A stretch of 35,595 bases of DNA from Mucilaginibacter_A sp964244955 (GCA_964244955.1 CAXTKQ010000022.1:1-35595), one strand, 5' to 3'. Numbered from the stretch's first letter, positions 5,651 to 14,642 are shown. The notes: generated by a model from the sequence alone, not told the origin. A program made the numbers and translations.

Positions 5651-8600
5651 CATACTTTCACTTCCTGCATGGTTACCGTTCCGGTGCGTTTCAGGTTCCC
5701 CCAGCCGTGCAGTTCTCCTTTTAATGCTTTCCTAACGGATTTGAAAAGAACGTAATACATCAGTTGCCGCCACATAAAACGTTGCGGGATGATGTAGATG
5801 AGTTTCCGGTAATCTTCTTTCTCCATCTTGAAAGCCAGCACGCCGACAAATAAATCTACCAAAACAAAAACGAGGTAATAAACCAGCATTTTGCCAGGGT
5901 CGCCGGCAAACAAACTGGCAATCATCATTAAATCTGCCAGCGGCGAAAAAAGCGGCAAAATGATTTGGAAAATCAAAATGTTTGGCATGCCAACCATTCC
6001 AAAATAACGGTATTTCGGATTGAGCAATGTTTTACGGTGTTTCCAGAAACTTTGCATCACGCCAAAACTCCAACGGAAACGTTGTTTCACCAGCATTTCT
6101 ATCGTTTCCGGTGCTTCGGTATAAGCAATCGCTTCGCCACAATTACGGATGACGTAGCCTTGTTTTAAAATCCGCATCGTTAAATCGCAATCTTCTGCCA
6201 ACGTATCGGATGTAAAGCCGCCGGCTTCTTCAACCGCTTCTTTGCGGAAAGCACCAATTGCGCCGGGCACAACTGTAATGCTGTTGAGCAAATCAAAAGC
6301 CCGGCGGTCCATGTTTTGGGCGGTGATGTATTCGATGGATTGCCAGCGGGTAATCAGGTTCACTTCGTTTCCAACTTTTACCGTTCCGGCAACGGCCCCA
6401 ATTTCTGCATCGGTAAAATAAGCCATCAAATGATAAACCGCATCTGTTTGCAATTGTGTATCGGCATCAATACAAACCACAAAACCATAAGTGCTTCTTT
6501 TAATGCCATAATTTAAGGCTGTTGCCTTGCCGCCGTTTGGTTTGGTAAAAATCTTCACCTGCGGATGGTTGCTGTAAGCGTTGGTAACCATTTCGAGCGT
6601 GCGGTCTTTTGAGCCATCGTCCACAAAAATAATCTCGAAAACAGGATAATCGGTTTTCAGCAAACTGTTGATGGTTTGCAGCACGGTTACTTCTTCGTTA
6701 TAGCCCGGAACGATAATGCTGACCGGCGGCAGGTTTTGTGCAGTAATAGTTTTAACAGTTTTTTTATGGATACTAAATTGACGTGAAGCCAAAACGCCAA
6801 CCAAAACAATGCGGCCCAAAGCCAGAAATATGGCAACCAGAAACACATAAAACAGCACCCATTTGCCATAAAAATAACTGAGGATGAAGAACCTGTACAT
6901 TTGGCCGACAAAAGAACTGGTTGCATCATCATGGATAACGGGCATTAGGTCGTTTTTAGATTTCCCAATCAGATCGGCAATGGTGGTAAACTGGTAACCT
7001 TGCGATTTGAAATAACGGATGATGCGCGGCAATGCTTTCACGGTTTCCTGCCGGGTATCGCCGCCGGAATCGTGCAGCAAAATGATAGAGCCTTTTTCGT
7101 GCAAAGCAATGGTGCGGGCAACAATGGTATCGGCAGAAACGCCGGGCTGCCAATCGTTTGGGTCGATGGATTCGCCGATATTGATGTAATTCTCTTCACG
7201 GCTTTGTTTAACCGGGATTACTTCGGCAATAGTTTGCGGTTCGGCATCGGCATTAAAAGGCGGACGGAATAAAATCGTGCTTCGGCCGGTTACAGCTTCA
7301 ATCAGGCGGCGTGTGGCATTCAATTCTAAGGTAACCCGTTTTAGGCTAACGGCAGAAATATCGGGGTGAAGATAAGTGTGGTTTCCAATTTCGTAACCGG
7401 CATCAAACTCACGGCGCAACAGCGGGATACTTTGCTCGGCCATACTACCAATTACAAAAAAAGAAGCCGGAACGTTTTCACGTTTTAAAATGTCCAGGAT
7501 TTGCGGTGTGTAAATGGGGTCGGGGCCGTCATCAAAAGTAAGCACGATTTTTTTGGGCGCATAACCATAACGGCGTATCACATATTTGGTAGGCAGTTTG
7601 ATGTAGTTTTGATCCAGGATGGTAAACGTTTTTGGATCAAATTTTAAAGTTAAACGGCCAATAGTTGGTGTAGAAACCAAATCTAAAACTTCACCGTCGC
7701 CGGTATAGTCAATCCGGTTGTTCAGGCCAACGCGGGTCAATCTGGACGTATCAATGCCTGTTTTTCGCAAAGAATCTGTAGAGAGGTTTTTAGCGAAATA
7801 AGACCAGATCCGCGGGTCTTCTGAACCTAAACGCCATAAAGCCACACCGCCGGTTGCCCAATCATCTGCCATCCGGATGATGTTAAAATCAGTTGCGGCA
7901 TCGGTAAAATAAACGCTATGTTTGATCTGGTTTTGATCGGTATAATCAAAATTTAGGTTGGCCGATTGTTTATTAAAATTGATTTTGCTGTGATGCTCCT
8001 GCGCCAAACTGATGGCCTCTTGGTAAGTAAGCGGCGTACCGGCACTGTTTTCCGGCCAATCATAACCTAAAGCGGCAACCGTTAAAATTACTTTGCCGCT
8101 TGGGACTTCGGTACAAACCTGGTCTAAAATATTTTCGACTTCGTGCTGGTCGGCTACATCACTGTTGGTCAGGCCATCGTTAAAAGCCATCACAATCAAA
8201 AAGTCGTTGTACTGTTGCAGCAGCTTGAGGTTATAATTATCGTCTGATGGCACAACCTGCTGCATCACCAAAAAATGTTTGGCGTGCAAGGTTTGGTAAA
8301 GCTCTTTCTCAAAAAGGACGAAGTTTTTACTGTTTCGGTCAGCGATATCTTCAAAATGAATATCAACACCTTGTAGGTTGTACTTATTTAAATTGCTGAT
8401 AATATGGCCGATAAACGAAGCACGCCGCTTTTTGCTCTTTACAATATTGCCGATGGTTTTGGCGTCCCAATTACCGTTTACCAGGTTTTCAACAATGCCA
8501 ATCACCGGCTTTTTGTTTTTTTGAACCAGCTTGGTCAGTTCCGGCTCCAGCTTTCCTTTTAAAGAATCTGTGCCGGCAACGATGGTAAAAGATTCGCTAA

Positions 8601-8994
8601 TGACCATATCCAATTTATTGATATGATCGGTCAGCGAAGTGAAAGACTGCGGATCCCAGGGCCAGAAAAAACCAACGTTTAGCCGGTTTTTGTTGTTGGG
8701 ATGCTTAAGCTGGTGCAAATGCCGGTTGCGCGCCAGTTCGCGAATCTGGCCAACATCCAACTTGATTTCTTTAAATTTCTTTGATTTTTTAACGCGCTCT
8801 AATTCTTTCTGACTTAATTTTTTAGGAATATCAATTAAGTTGGGCAGCAAAGGATATTGTTGAGAAGAAATGGCAACAACGGCCGCTACTGCGCCAATCA
8901 CCAAAAATAAGATGATGGCACGGCTCAGCCATTTTAACCGGTTCCATCTTCCGGGAGAATCTGTTTGAAAAATTTGCTTATCGGACGACATCAA
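5650..8994 (-). CDS. Membrane fusion protein: GH18-like, NodB deacetylase and GT2 glycosyltransferase
   Basis: A 1114-residue, three-enzyme protein. A transmembrane helix (about residues 25-45) leads to an extracytoplasmic GH18-like domain (about 95-400). Next is a NodB polysaccharide deacetylase domain (about 480-690) with LTFDDGPDP near 484 and GNHTYLHPD for metal binding. A transmembrane stretch near 705-740 leads to a cytoplasmic GT2 domain from about 760 (SIIVPGYNEE, FVDDGSKD, CIDADT, EDCDLT, QRFRW near 970), followed by C-terminal membrane helices. The GT2 part resembles synthases of beta-linked GlcNAc polymers such as PgaC, so one polypeptide could make, export, deacetylate and trim a polymer. 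The GH18 motif reads GVDIHFED, with His where the middle Asp of D-x-D-x-E is expected. The substrate is inferred. Monocistronic, with motif copies on both sides. Confidence 0.88.
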   Translation of the reverse strand: MMSSDKQIFQTDSPGRWNRLKWLSRAIILFLVIGAVAAVVAISSQQYPLLPNLIDIPKKLSQKELERVKKSKKFKEIKLDVGQIRELARNRHLHQLKHPNNKNRLNVGFFWPWDPQSFTSLTDHINKLDMVISESFTIVAGTDSLKGKLEPELTKLVQKNKKPVIGIVENLVNGNWDAKTIGNIVKSKKRRASFIGHIISNLNKYNLQGVDIHFEDIADRNSKNFVLFEKELYQTLHAKHFLVMQQVVPSDDNYNLKLLQQYNDFLIVMAFNDGLTNSDVADQHEVENILDQVCTEVPSGKVILTVAALGYDWPENSAGTPLTYQEAISLAQEHHSKINFNKQSANLNFDYTDQNQIKHSVYFTDAATDFNIIRMADDWATGGVALWRLGSEDPRIWSYFAKNLSTDSLRKTGIDTSRLTRVGLNNRIDYTGDGEVLDLVSTPTIGRLTLKFDPKTFTILDQNYIKLPTKYVIRRYGYAPKKIVLTFDDGPDPIYTPQILDILKRENVPASFFVIGSMAEQSIPLLRREFDAGYEIGNHTYLHPDISAVSLKRVTLELNATRRLIEAVTGRSTILFRPPFNADAEPQTIAEVIPVKQSREENYINIGESIDPNDWQPGVSADTIVARTIALHEKGSIILLHDSGGDTRQETVKALPRIIRYFKSQGYQFTTIADLIGKSKNDLMPVIHDDATSSFVGQMYRFFILSYFYGKWVLFYVFLVAIFLALGRIVLVGVLASRQFSIHKKTVKTITAQNLPPVSIIVPGYNEEVTVLQTINSLLKTDYPVFEIIFVDDGSKDRTLEMVTNAYSNHPQVKIFTKPNGGKATALNYGIKRSTYGFVVCIDADTQLQTDAVYHLMAYFTDAEIGAVAGTVKVGNEVNLITRWQSIEYITAQNMDRRAFDLLNSITVVPGAIGAFRKEAVEEAGGFTSDTLAEDCDLTMRILKQGYVIRNCGEAIAYTEAPETIEMLVKQRFRWSFGVMQSFWKHRKTLLNPKYRYFGMVGMPNILIFQIILPLFSPLADLMMIASLFAGDPGKMLVYYLVFVLVDLFVGVLAFKMEKEDYRKLIYIIPQRFMWRQLMYYVLFKSVRKALKGELHGWGNLKRTGTVTMQEVKV

Positions 8995-9055
8995 TACAAT
9001 TAGGTACAGCTAAAAATTGTAAAAGCCCGTTTTAAACTTTGTTCGGCTATTGCCG

Positions 9056-9147
9056 ATGCTTCTTTTACCACCTAAAAATCATTGCTTTTTTTGTAGTTTT
9101 TGTACCGGCAATATCCGACACAGAATTTATGGGCATAAAAGAAGCAT
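9056..9147. repeat. Inverted pair of CTTCTTTTA motifs enclosing about 46 bases
   Basis: Left half ATGCTTCTTTTACCACC then TAAAAAT (9056-9079); right half TTTATGGGCA then TAAAAGAAGCAT (9126-9147). The ends are inverted repeats, the middle is unrelated to the similar pair at 21640-21724. It lies upstream of the fusion gene and downstream of the small Cys-rich gene, so it may sit at the end of one transcript and the start of another. Confidence 0.8.
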
Positions 9148-9216
9148 CGGCATTTTTTTTGGTAAAAGTTTAAACAGGCCCAAAATAGAGTTTAGAGAAA
9201 AAACAGCGATAAAGGT

Positions 9217-9378
9217 TTAACGCACAGATTTTTCAACAGGAATGTTCGAAAAATCAACGCCGCATTTGCAGTTGCTGCCACAGCTTTTTTTGGTTGTTAC
9301 GCTGTTGTAAATCAAACGGGCAACATAAAATACGGCGGCCAAAAAAATAAGGATTACTGCGAAAAGTTGAAAGTTCAT
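9217..9378 (-). CDS. Small FeoB-associated-like Cys-rich membrane protein
   Basis: A 53-residue protein starting at ATG 9378 (MNFQLFAVILIFLAAVFYVA). One N-terminal transmembrane helix is followed by a basic stretch and the motif CGSNCKCG, which matches small FeoB-associated Cys-rich membrane proteins. These are usually found beside feoB and are thought to bind metal or help iron uptake. No feo gene is visible here. The frame stays open upstream to 9438, but that part crosses a repeat motif and lacks family likeness. It is the last gene after the amide-ligase operon, 66 bases past the second ATP-grasp gene, and may be co-transcribed. Confidence 0.7.
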   Translation of the reverse strand: MNFQLFAVILIFLAAVFYVARLIYNSVTTKKSCGSNCKCGVDFSNIPVEKSVR

Positions 9379-9394
9379 ATCTACCGGAAAAACA

Positions 9395-9417
9395 ATACTT
9401 CTTTTATCAACGTAAAA
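9395..9417 (+). repeat. CTTCTTTTA motif, forward copy
   Basis: ATACTTCTTTTATCAACG followed by TAAAA, in the spacer between the second ATP-grasp gene and the small Cys-rich gene, 16 bases upstream of the latter's start. Confidence 0.7.
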
Positions 9418-9444
9418 TTGGTGTACTTGGTACAGCACCAGCTT

Positions 9445-10627
9445 CTACTTAAAAAACGAAACGGTACCGCCTACCCAATCAAAATCCTGGTTGTAACGCA
9501 CGCCGATCATTTTTCCGCGGCTTAAACGCGTTAGGTTGATGGCCAGCGTTGGTTTTACGTCTTCTTCGGGCCAAAGATACAAAATTCTGACCTCGCATTT
9601 TACGCCGCCGTCAGGTGCCTGCACCACAGGTTCATATTTTACTTTTTGCTGAAGGATCCAGTTCTCCGGATCGGTAATTGCCTTGATGTCTGCTTCTTTT
9701 ACATCAATAATTACGCCCTGGCCGGCAAAAGAAAATAAGGGTTTTAAAACGTAATTTTCGAGATCGGTTGGGATAGAAGGCAGTTTGTTTAAAAACCAGG
9801 TTTTAGGGATAAATTTGCCTTGTAAAAAAGGCATTGTAAATTTGCTGATGCGGTAAAACCATTCCGGGTGCGTAATCCATTCCACATCCAAATCCTGGCG
9901 GATATCTACCACTTTGTCAAAAATGTTTGGATCGGCATCAATCTCATCAAAAATCAAGCGGTTGTAAATTCTTTTGATGTAGGTTTTTTGACCGCCGGAA
10001 ATGTAATATAACTTTTTGCCTTCCTGCTTTAATTCTTTCAAAGCAACGATGGGAATGCCGATGAGCTTTTGGGTGATAAAAAAATCAACAAACGTTTTTT
10101 GGTGATGCGCATCCACGTCCATCAAAACCACTTCTTCGGGTTTGTTTGGGCCAATGATTGTTCTTTTCAACAAATCAACGTAGGAGTTTTTATTTAATCC
10201 TGAAAAGTAAATGCTTAAATCTTTCGGAAAGTCGAACGANNNNNNNNNNCAAAAAACTTTGGAATCCGTATAGCGAAGGAAAGCCTTGCAGTTCGATCAG
10301 TTTCGGAATCAATTCGCCTTGCTCATTTTTACAAACTGCAAAATCTAAAGCGATAAAATGCGGATGTTTGGTTTCGTTGGCCACTTTCCATTTTGTGGGA
10401 ATGGCGCGATCTGTCAGTTCTTTAAAATTTGGCGCGAGCAGTGTTTTTAAAATTTCATCTCCGGCCTGTATCAACTTTTCTTTAAAATCCTGCGGAATAA
10501 AAACCGGCGTTTCTGCCACGCGGAAAGCAATTTCCTCTTTAAAATCCTGCTGCAAACAGTTTAAAAATTGCTGATACTTTTCTTTCGAAAACTGCCCGTT
10601 AAAAGCTTTCCGCAGGGAAGGGACCAT
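9445..10627 (-). CDS. ATP-grasp-like protein, second ligase of the cluster (interrupted by assembly gap)
   Basis: The reading frame starts at ATG 10627 (MVPSLRKAFNGQF) and ends at 9445, with ten N at 10240-10249. If the N run is removed the two halves join in frame (GFQSFL then SFDFPKD), giving about 390 residues, so it is one gene. An ATP-grasp nucleotide-binding segment is visible in the C-terminal half: VLKPLFSFAGQGVIIDV, with the Lys and glycine-rich loop. A late region (CEVRILYLW to INLTRLSRGKMIGVRYNQ) carries the expected Arg and Asn metal ligands. It begins 12 bases after the amidotransferase stop, in one operon with a YbdK-type ligase and another ATP-grasp. It should form an amide or peptide bond using ATP; the substrates are unknown. 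Confidence 0.75.
10240..10249. other. Assembly gap, ten N
   Basis: Ten N inside the second ATP-grasp gene. Deleting them restores the frame exactly, so the true gap may be zero bases or a multiple of three. Confidence 0.95.
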
Positions 10628-10639
10628 GAGATTTATTTT

Positions 10640-11590
10640 TTATTCCTGAAAAGTTAAAATGGCCTGATCTAAAAAGTTCGGGATCAGCGTGTTTTGCGTC
10701 AACAGCAACATATCCGGATCGTCTGACCGTTCCAGCATTTCGTTGTATTTGCGCTCGCCGTGTTCGGCAATCACTTCTTCTTTTTTATCGGGTTCCAGCA
10801 AGCGCAAACGCATACCTTCCGGGTCGGCTTCCGGATGAAATTGTGTTCCGAAGAAATATTCGCTGAAACGGATGGACATCAGGCAGCGCTCGTATTCTAC
10901 GTTTGGCCGTTCTTTTTCAATCGCCAAAAGTGTTGCGCCTAATTCTTCAAACCGTTGTTGGTTTGGTTGAATGACTTGCCAGGAACGCGAATCAACCGCA
11001 TAAAAAGGATCTGGCAAACCGGCAAAAACAGGATCATGCGCACCAGCTTCGGTTTGATGGACCGGCAAAATACCAAAAGACGGCGAATGCCTTTGGTTGA
11101 CCAAGCCTAAACCGTAATGCCTGCACATCAACTGGAAAGAATGGCAAACAAACAAAGCATGTTTTTTCTGCGGATGCCCGGAATTGTTATGCTGCTGAAT
11201 TTGATCAATTAAATTAAAATAATTTTTTTCCCATTCTGAGCCTTCGCTTTCCAAAGGGCTTCCCGGGCCGCCGGGATGCTCACGCTGGCCGGGACAGTCG
11301 CCGCGCTCGGGTCGCTGCTCGACAGGCGCGCGCTCAGCGCGGCGTCCAGCGGCGTGTTGCGGGAAACNNNNNNNNNNTCCCGGGCCGCCGCTGAAAATGT
11401 AAACATCAAAATCAATCCCGGGAACTTCGTTTTTTCCGCGGATATCAAACACCTGATACGTTAAATCAAGCTGATGTTGGTTTCGGTATTTAATCAATAT
11501 ATCCTGAAAGCAGCGCATACCCTGGTTCGGGTGCCCGTTGTACAAATCCAGTATTGCTGCTTTTACCGGTGTTTTTTCTGTGCCTGTCAT
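10640..11590 (-). CDS. Class I glutamine amidotransferase-like protein (interrupted by foreign insert and gap)
   Basis: A GMP-synthase-like class I glutamine amidotransferase. It starts at ATG 11590 (MTGTEKTPVKAAILDLYNG). Visible elements are the glycine-rich DVYIFSGGPG, nucleophile Cys in ALFVCHSFQLM (CHSFQ replaces the usual C-x-G-x-Q), and the His-Glu pair in GTQFHPEADPEGM. The gene is split at GGPG by 11274-11377, a GC-rich piece plus ten N; removing it joins GGPG to GSPLESEGSEWE through a shared 13-bp sequence, giving about 280 residues. Its job would be to release ammonia from glutamine or, if the glutaminase is lost, to cleave gamma-glutamyl bonds. The start codon overlaps a CTTCTTTTA motif, and the upstream YbdK-type gene ends 13 bases earlier. 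Confidence 0.8.
   Translation of the reverse strand: MTGTEKTPVKAAILDLYNGHPNQGMRCFQDILIKYRNQHQLDLTYQVFDIRGKNEVPGIDFDVYIFSGGPGXXXXFPQHAAGRRAERAPVEQRPERGDCPGQREHPGGPGSPLESEGSEWEKNYFNLIDQIQQHNNSGHPQKKHALFVCHSFQLMCRHYGLGLVNQRHSPSFGILPVHQTEAGAHDPVFAGLPDPFYAVDSRSWQVIQPNQQRFEELGATLLAIEKERPNVEYERCLMSIRFSEYFFGTQFHPEADPEGMRLRLLEPDKKEEVIAEHGERKYNEMLERSDDPDMLLLTQNTLIPNFLDQAILTFQE
11274..11377. other. Probable assembly artefact: GC-rich foreign piece plus gap
   Basis: The piece 11274-11367 is strikingly GC-rich against its AT-rich surroundings, and is followed by ten N (11368-11377). TCCCGGGCCGCCG occurs just before it (11261-11273) and again just after (11378-11390). It breaks a conserved amidotransferase motif that is otherwise continuous. 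The best reading is a contaminant or mis-joined contig end linked by the short shared sequence. On the minus strand one frame reads RNTPLDAALSARLSSSDPSA, plausible as a protein from a GC-rich organism. Confidence 0.85.
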
Positions 11591-11610
11591 GCTTCTTTTA
11601 CGCCTAAATT
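11589..11610 (+). repeat. CTTCTTTTA motif spanning a stop-start junction
   Basis: On the minus strand the motif begins in the stop codon of the YbdK-type gene (GGAATTTAG), reads TAAAAGAAGCAT, and its final AT is the start of the ATG of the amidotransferase gene. Confidence 0.8.
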
Positions 11611-12701
11611 CCTACCAATGTTTGTGAAGTGATGTAATCCACCACGTCTTCAAAACTGTTCCGCTGCTGATATATTGCCAATTGCCGGTCGGCCCCGGTG
11701 CCGTTTTCTAAAATTTTATGTACGTATTGCAAATCTTCGCGGCAGCCTAATTCGTCCACCACATCGTCAACAAAATCCAACAGTTCTAAAATTAAGGCAC
11801 GCGTGTTTACTTCAATTTCTTTGCCAAAATCAATCAGCTTGCCATCAATGCCGTAACGGGCGGCACGCCATTTATTTTCGTTGATCAAAGCACGTGTATA
11901 AGTAATAAACTTCATGTTTTGCTGTCGAAGTTTGTACAGCTTGGCGCACAAAGCCTGGAAAAGTGCCGTAAAAGCCATCGTTTCATCTACCAGCATCGGG
12001 CAATCGCAAATGCGGAATTCGATGGTTTCAAAGAAAGGGTGCACACGGATATCCCACCAAATCTTTTTAGCATTGTCAATGCAATTGGTTTTGACCAGCA
12101 TTTTGATGTAATTATCATACTCTTCAATGCTGTTGAAATAATCCGGGATGCCCGTTCTGGGAAATTTGTCAAAAACTTTGGTGCGGTAAGATTTATAACC
12201 CGTATTGCGGCCAACCCAAAAAGGCGAATTGGTAGAAAGCGCATAAACATGCGGCAAAAAATAGCGGACCTGGTTGGCAATATGGATGGCCAGTTCGCGC
12301 GACTGGATGCCGACATGCACATGCAAACCAAAAATCAAATTAGAGCGCGCAGCCTGCTGCAACTCGTTTACAATTTCGTTGTAGCGCGGATGCTCGGTAA
12401 TGAGTTGGTCCTGCCAGTGCGAAAATGGGTGCGTGCCGGCAGCGCCAATGCGCATACCCAGATCGCCGGCCAATTGCGCAACGGTAAGGCGAAGTTTGGA
12501 AACTTCTTTTCGTGCTTCTTCGGTGTTATTGCAAATGTGTGTGCCTACCTCAACCACGGCTTGGTGCATTTCTGCTTTTACCTGGTCTTCGTGGATTTTT
12601 TGCGCGCCCTCTACAATTTTTTGATCATGCGAAATCAGTTCCCGGCTAACCGGGTCAATCACCATAAATTCTTCTTCAACACCCAACGTGAACTTGTTCA
12701 T
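11604..12701 (-). CDS. Carboxylate-amine ligase, YbdK/GCS2 family
   Basis: A 365-residue ligase of the glutamate-cysteine ligase type 2 family (COG2170, YbdK). Characteristic stretches are LGVEEEFMVIDP at the N-terminus (metal-binding acidic run), the His-rich GLHVHVGIQSRE, SPFWVGRNTGYKSYR, and ENKWRAARYGIDGKLIDFG in the C-terminal half. The length is normal for the family. YbdK has weak glutamate-cysteine ligase activity; in clusters like this one the physiological substrate is generally unknown. It sits between an ATP-grasp gene (69 bases upstream) and an amidotransferase gene (13 bases downstream), which suggests stepwise amide-bond formation on one product. Start ATG 12701, preceded by a purine-rich AAAGAAAGGAGCGCG, one of the few good ribosome-binding sites in the window. 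Confidence 0.9.
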   Translation of the reverse strand: MNKFTLGVEEEFMVIDPVSRELISHDQKIVEGAQKIHEDQVKAEMHQAVVEVGTHICNNTEEARKEVSKLRLTVAQLAGDLGMRIGAAGTHPFSHWQDQLITEHPRYNEIVNELQQAARSNLIFGLHVHVGIQSRELAIHIANQVRYFLPHVYALSTNSPFWVGRNTGYKSYRTKVFDKFPRTGIPDYFNSIEEYDNYIKMLVKTNCIDNAKKIWWDIRVHPFFETIEFRICDCPMLVDETMAFTALFQALCAKLYKLRQQNMKFITYTRALINENKWRAARYGIDGKLIDFGKEIEVNTRALILELLDFVDDVVDELGCREDLQYVHKILENGTGADRQLAIYQQRNSFEDVVDYITSQTLVGI

Positions 12702-12735
12702 CGCGCTCCTTTCTTTATTAAATTGAAATTGGTCA

Positions 12736-12758
12736 ATGCTTCTTTTATCCCTATTTTT
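12736..12758 (+). repeat. CTTCTTTTA motif, forward copy
   Basis: ATGCTTCTTTTATCCC then TATTTTT, in the 69-base spacer between the ATP-grasp and YbdK-type genes. The right half is degenerate. Confidence 0.7.
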
Positions 12759-12770
12759 TTAGGCTGATGG

Positions 12771-13811
12771 TTATTCTACCGGTTTTTCCTGCTCGGCTGG
12801 TTTGGCCTTTGGCGCTGCTTTAGGTTTTGCTGCGGCTGGTTTCGCCGGCGGCAGCCCAACCAAAGGCGAACCCATGGCCGATGATTTTACATATTCGCCC
12901 CAGGTTAAATTATCCTGACCGGGTTTTTGCTTTTTGGCGCGTTCTATCGCGTACGTTGCAGCGGTTTCTACTACCCATTCAAAATTTTCGGCACCAACAC
13001 TGTTGATGTCTGCATCGGGGGCCGGGTTACAAAAATCTATGGCGTAAGGAATGCCATCGCGAACGGCAAACTCAACCGTGTTAAAATCGTAGCCCAAATA
13101 CTGGTTAAGCAGGATTACATATTTTTTGACGGTATCCAGCAGTTTTTTGTTTGTGGTTGCGCCTTCGGTTACATAACGTTCGTGGAAGGGGTTTCGCGGT
13201 TCGTACTGCATAATCTTCACGTATTTGCCGCCGATGCAATAACAGCGGAAATATTCGGTGAACACAATTTCTTCCTGCAACATCATTACGTATTGCTTGG
13301 TGCCGTTGTATTTATTAAAAAAATCCTCTGAGCTGTGCATTTTATAAACCTCTTTCCAACCGCCGCCGTCAAACGGTTTCATATAAGCCGGAAAGCCGAC
13401 GTATTTAAAAATGGCCGGCCAGTTAAGCGGATAAGACAAGTTGCGGAAAGATTCTTCGCTCGTATCGTCCGGATGCTCTTTTGAGGGCAGTAAAACTGTT
13501 TTCGGAACCGGAACACCAATTTTTAAAGCCAGTGCGTTGTTAAAAAACTTTTCATCGGCACTCCACCAAAACGGGTTGTTGATAACGGCCGTTCCGCAAA
13601 TAGCCGCGTTTTTTAACATCGAGCGATAGAAGGGAACGTCCTGTGAAATTCGGTCAACAATTACCGCATAATCCAATGCTTCGCCCTGAAAAACCTTGTC
13701 TACCTTTACAAATTCGGCCGTAATATCTTTTTCGTTTTTACTGTTGATGCGGTCAACAAAAGCCTGCGGAAAACTATTTTCCTTGCCAAATAAAATGCCT
13801 ATTTTTTTCAT
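12771..13811 (-). CDS. ATP-grasp ligase (RimK/D-Ala-D-Ala ligase-like)
   Basis: A 346-residue ATP-grasp enzyme. The N-terminal Rossmann-like part starts MKKIGILFGKENSFPQAFVD. The grasp fold shows YMKPFDGGGWKEVYK as the glycine-rich ATP loop, a hinge MLQEEIVFTEYFRC, and the metal-binding end TVEFAVRDGIPYAIDFCNPAPD with Glu and Asn ligands. The last 30 or so residues are a low-complexity Pro-Ala-Lys tail, probably disordered, and not part of the enzyme fold. It is the second gene of the operon, 21 bases after an esterase. It should join a carboxylate to an amine through an acyl-phosphate; the substrate is unknown. Confidence 0.85.
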   Translation of the reverse strand: MKKIGILFGKENSFPQAFVDRINSKNEKDITAEFVKVDKVFQGEALDYAVIVDRISQDVPFYRSMLKNAAICGTAVINNPFWWSADEKFFNNALALKIGVPVPKTVLLPSKEHPDDTSEESFRNLSYPLNWPAIFKYVGFPAYMKPFDGGGWKEVYKMHSSEDFFNKYNGTKQYVMMLQEEIVFTEYFRCYCIGGKYVKIMQYEPRNPFHERYVTEGATTNKKLLDTVKKYVILLNQYLGYDFNTVEFAVRDGIPYAIDFCNPAPDADINSVGAENFEWVVETAATYAIERAKKQKPGQDNLTWGEYVKSSAMGSPLVGLPPAKPAAAKPKAAPKAKPAEQEKPVE

Positions 13812-13832
13812 CGGAAATCGGATTAATTGAAT

Positions 13833-14537
13833 TTATAAGGTTGATAAATAATGCGGAAACATTTGCTTCCAAACTGGCCAATCATGCACAGCATTTGGCC
13901 TGACGTCTAACCAATGGTTAATATTTTTTTTGCTTAAAATGTTTGACAAAGTATAGTTGGCATCCAAACAAATGTCCCAATCGGAAGTGCCGAAGATAAT
14001 ATTCAGGTTCCACAGATCGGGCTGGTTGTCTCCCGGCAAATAATCAACCGGGTTGTTGAAGTAAATATCGTCGTTGTAAAAGCCATCGGTTTGGGCGCGG
14101 ATATCAAAAGCGCCGCTCATAGAGAACAAATGGCTTACTTTTTCGGGATGTTTAAAGGCGAAATTTGCGGCATGGTAACCGCCAAAACTGCAACCTGCCA
14201 TTACGGCTTTGTTTACACCGGTTTCTAATGTAACCCAGGGCACCAATTCTTCGTTTAGCATTTTATCATACCAAATGTAGTTTTTGGCGCGGTCGGCCGG
14301 ATGGACTCCTTTGTTATACCAACTCAACCAGTCAAGCGAATCAGGGCAATAAATTTTAACCAAACCTTCATCTACAAACCAGGAAACGGCATCAATCAGC
14401 CCAAAATCTTTATTCTCATAAAACCTTCCGTTAGAAGTCGGGAACAAAATTACAGGCCGGCCGCGGTTGCCATAAACCAGCATATCCAATTCAAAACCCA
14501 AATTATGCGAGTACCAGCGGATGTAATTTTCAATCAT
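13833..14537 (-). CDS. Alpha/beta-hydrolase esterase, first gene of the ligase operon
   Basis: A 234-residue putative esterase (esterase-D-like branch of the alpha/beta hydrolases). The nucleophile elbow is GCSFGGYH with Ser near residue 119; the acid is probably the Asp in IFGTSDWDIC and the base the His in NAVHDWPVW. No signal peptide, so it should be cytoplasmic. It heads a six-gene minus-strand run and has a good promoter at 14560-14590. Beside amide-ligase genes such a hydrolase could remove an ester, release a product, or act as an acyltransferase; none of this can be decided from sequence. A second esterase of a different subtype is transcribed divergently at 14663. Confidence 0.85.
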   Translation of the reverse strand: MIENYIRWYSHNLGFELDMLVYGNRGRPVILFPTSNGRFYENKDFGLIDAVSWFVDEGLVKIYCPDSLDWLSWYNKGVHPADRAKNYIWYDKMLNEELVPWVTLETGVNKAVMAGCSFGGYHAANFAFKHPEKVSHLFSMSGAFDIRAQTDGFYNDDIYFNNPVDYLPGDNQPDLWNLNIIFGTSDWDICLDANYTLSNILSKKNINHWLDVRPNAVHDWPVWKQMFPHYLSTL

Positions 14538-14559
14538 TATTTATTAGTTTGATGCGTTG

Positions 14560-14590
14560 GAAAGATAGTTTCTTTGTCATTAAAATCAAA
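14560..14590 (-). promoter_or_regulatory. Promoter of the ligase operon
   Basis: On the minus strand TTTG (plus 14587-14590), a 19-base spacer, then TATCTTTC (14560-14567), close to the Bacteroidota consensus TTTG-N19-TAnnTTTG. It ends 22 bases upstream of the esterase start at 14537. Confidence 0.65.
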
Positions 14591-14642
14591 AAAAATGCTG
14601 GCTGGTACTGCTTTTGTTACGTACAAAACATTATTTCAAAAA

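Noticed and set aside
11274..11367. GC-rich piece considered as a horizontally acquired insertion.
   Set aside because: It ends at an assembly gap, is bounded by a short shared sequence, and splits an otherwise perfect conserved motif; an assembly fault is simpler.
11919..12767. Plus-strand frame of 282 codons over the YbdK-type gene.
   Set aside because: The opposite strand codes for a clear, full-length conserved enzyme; this is its shadow.
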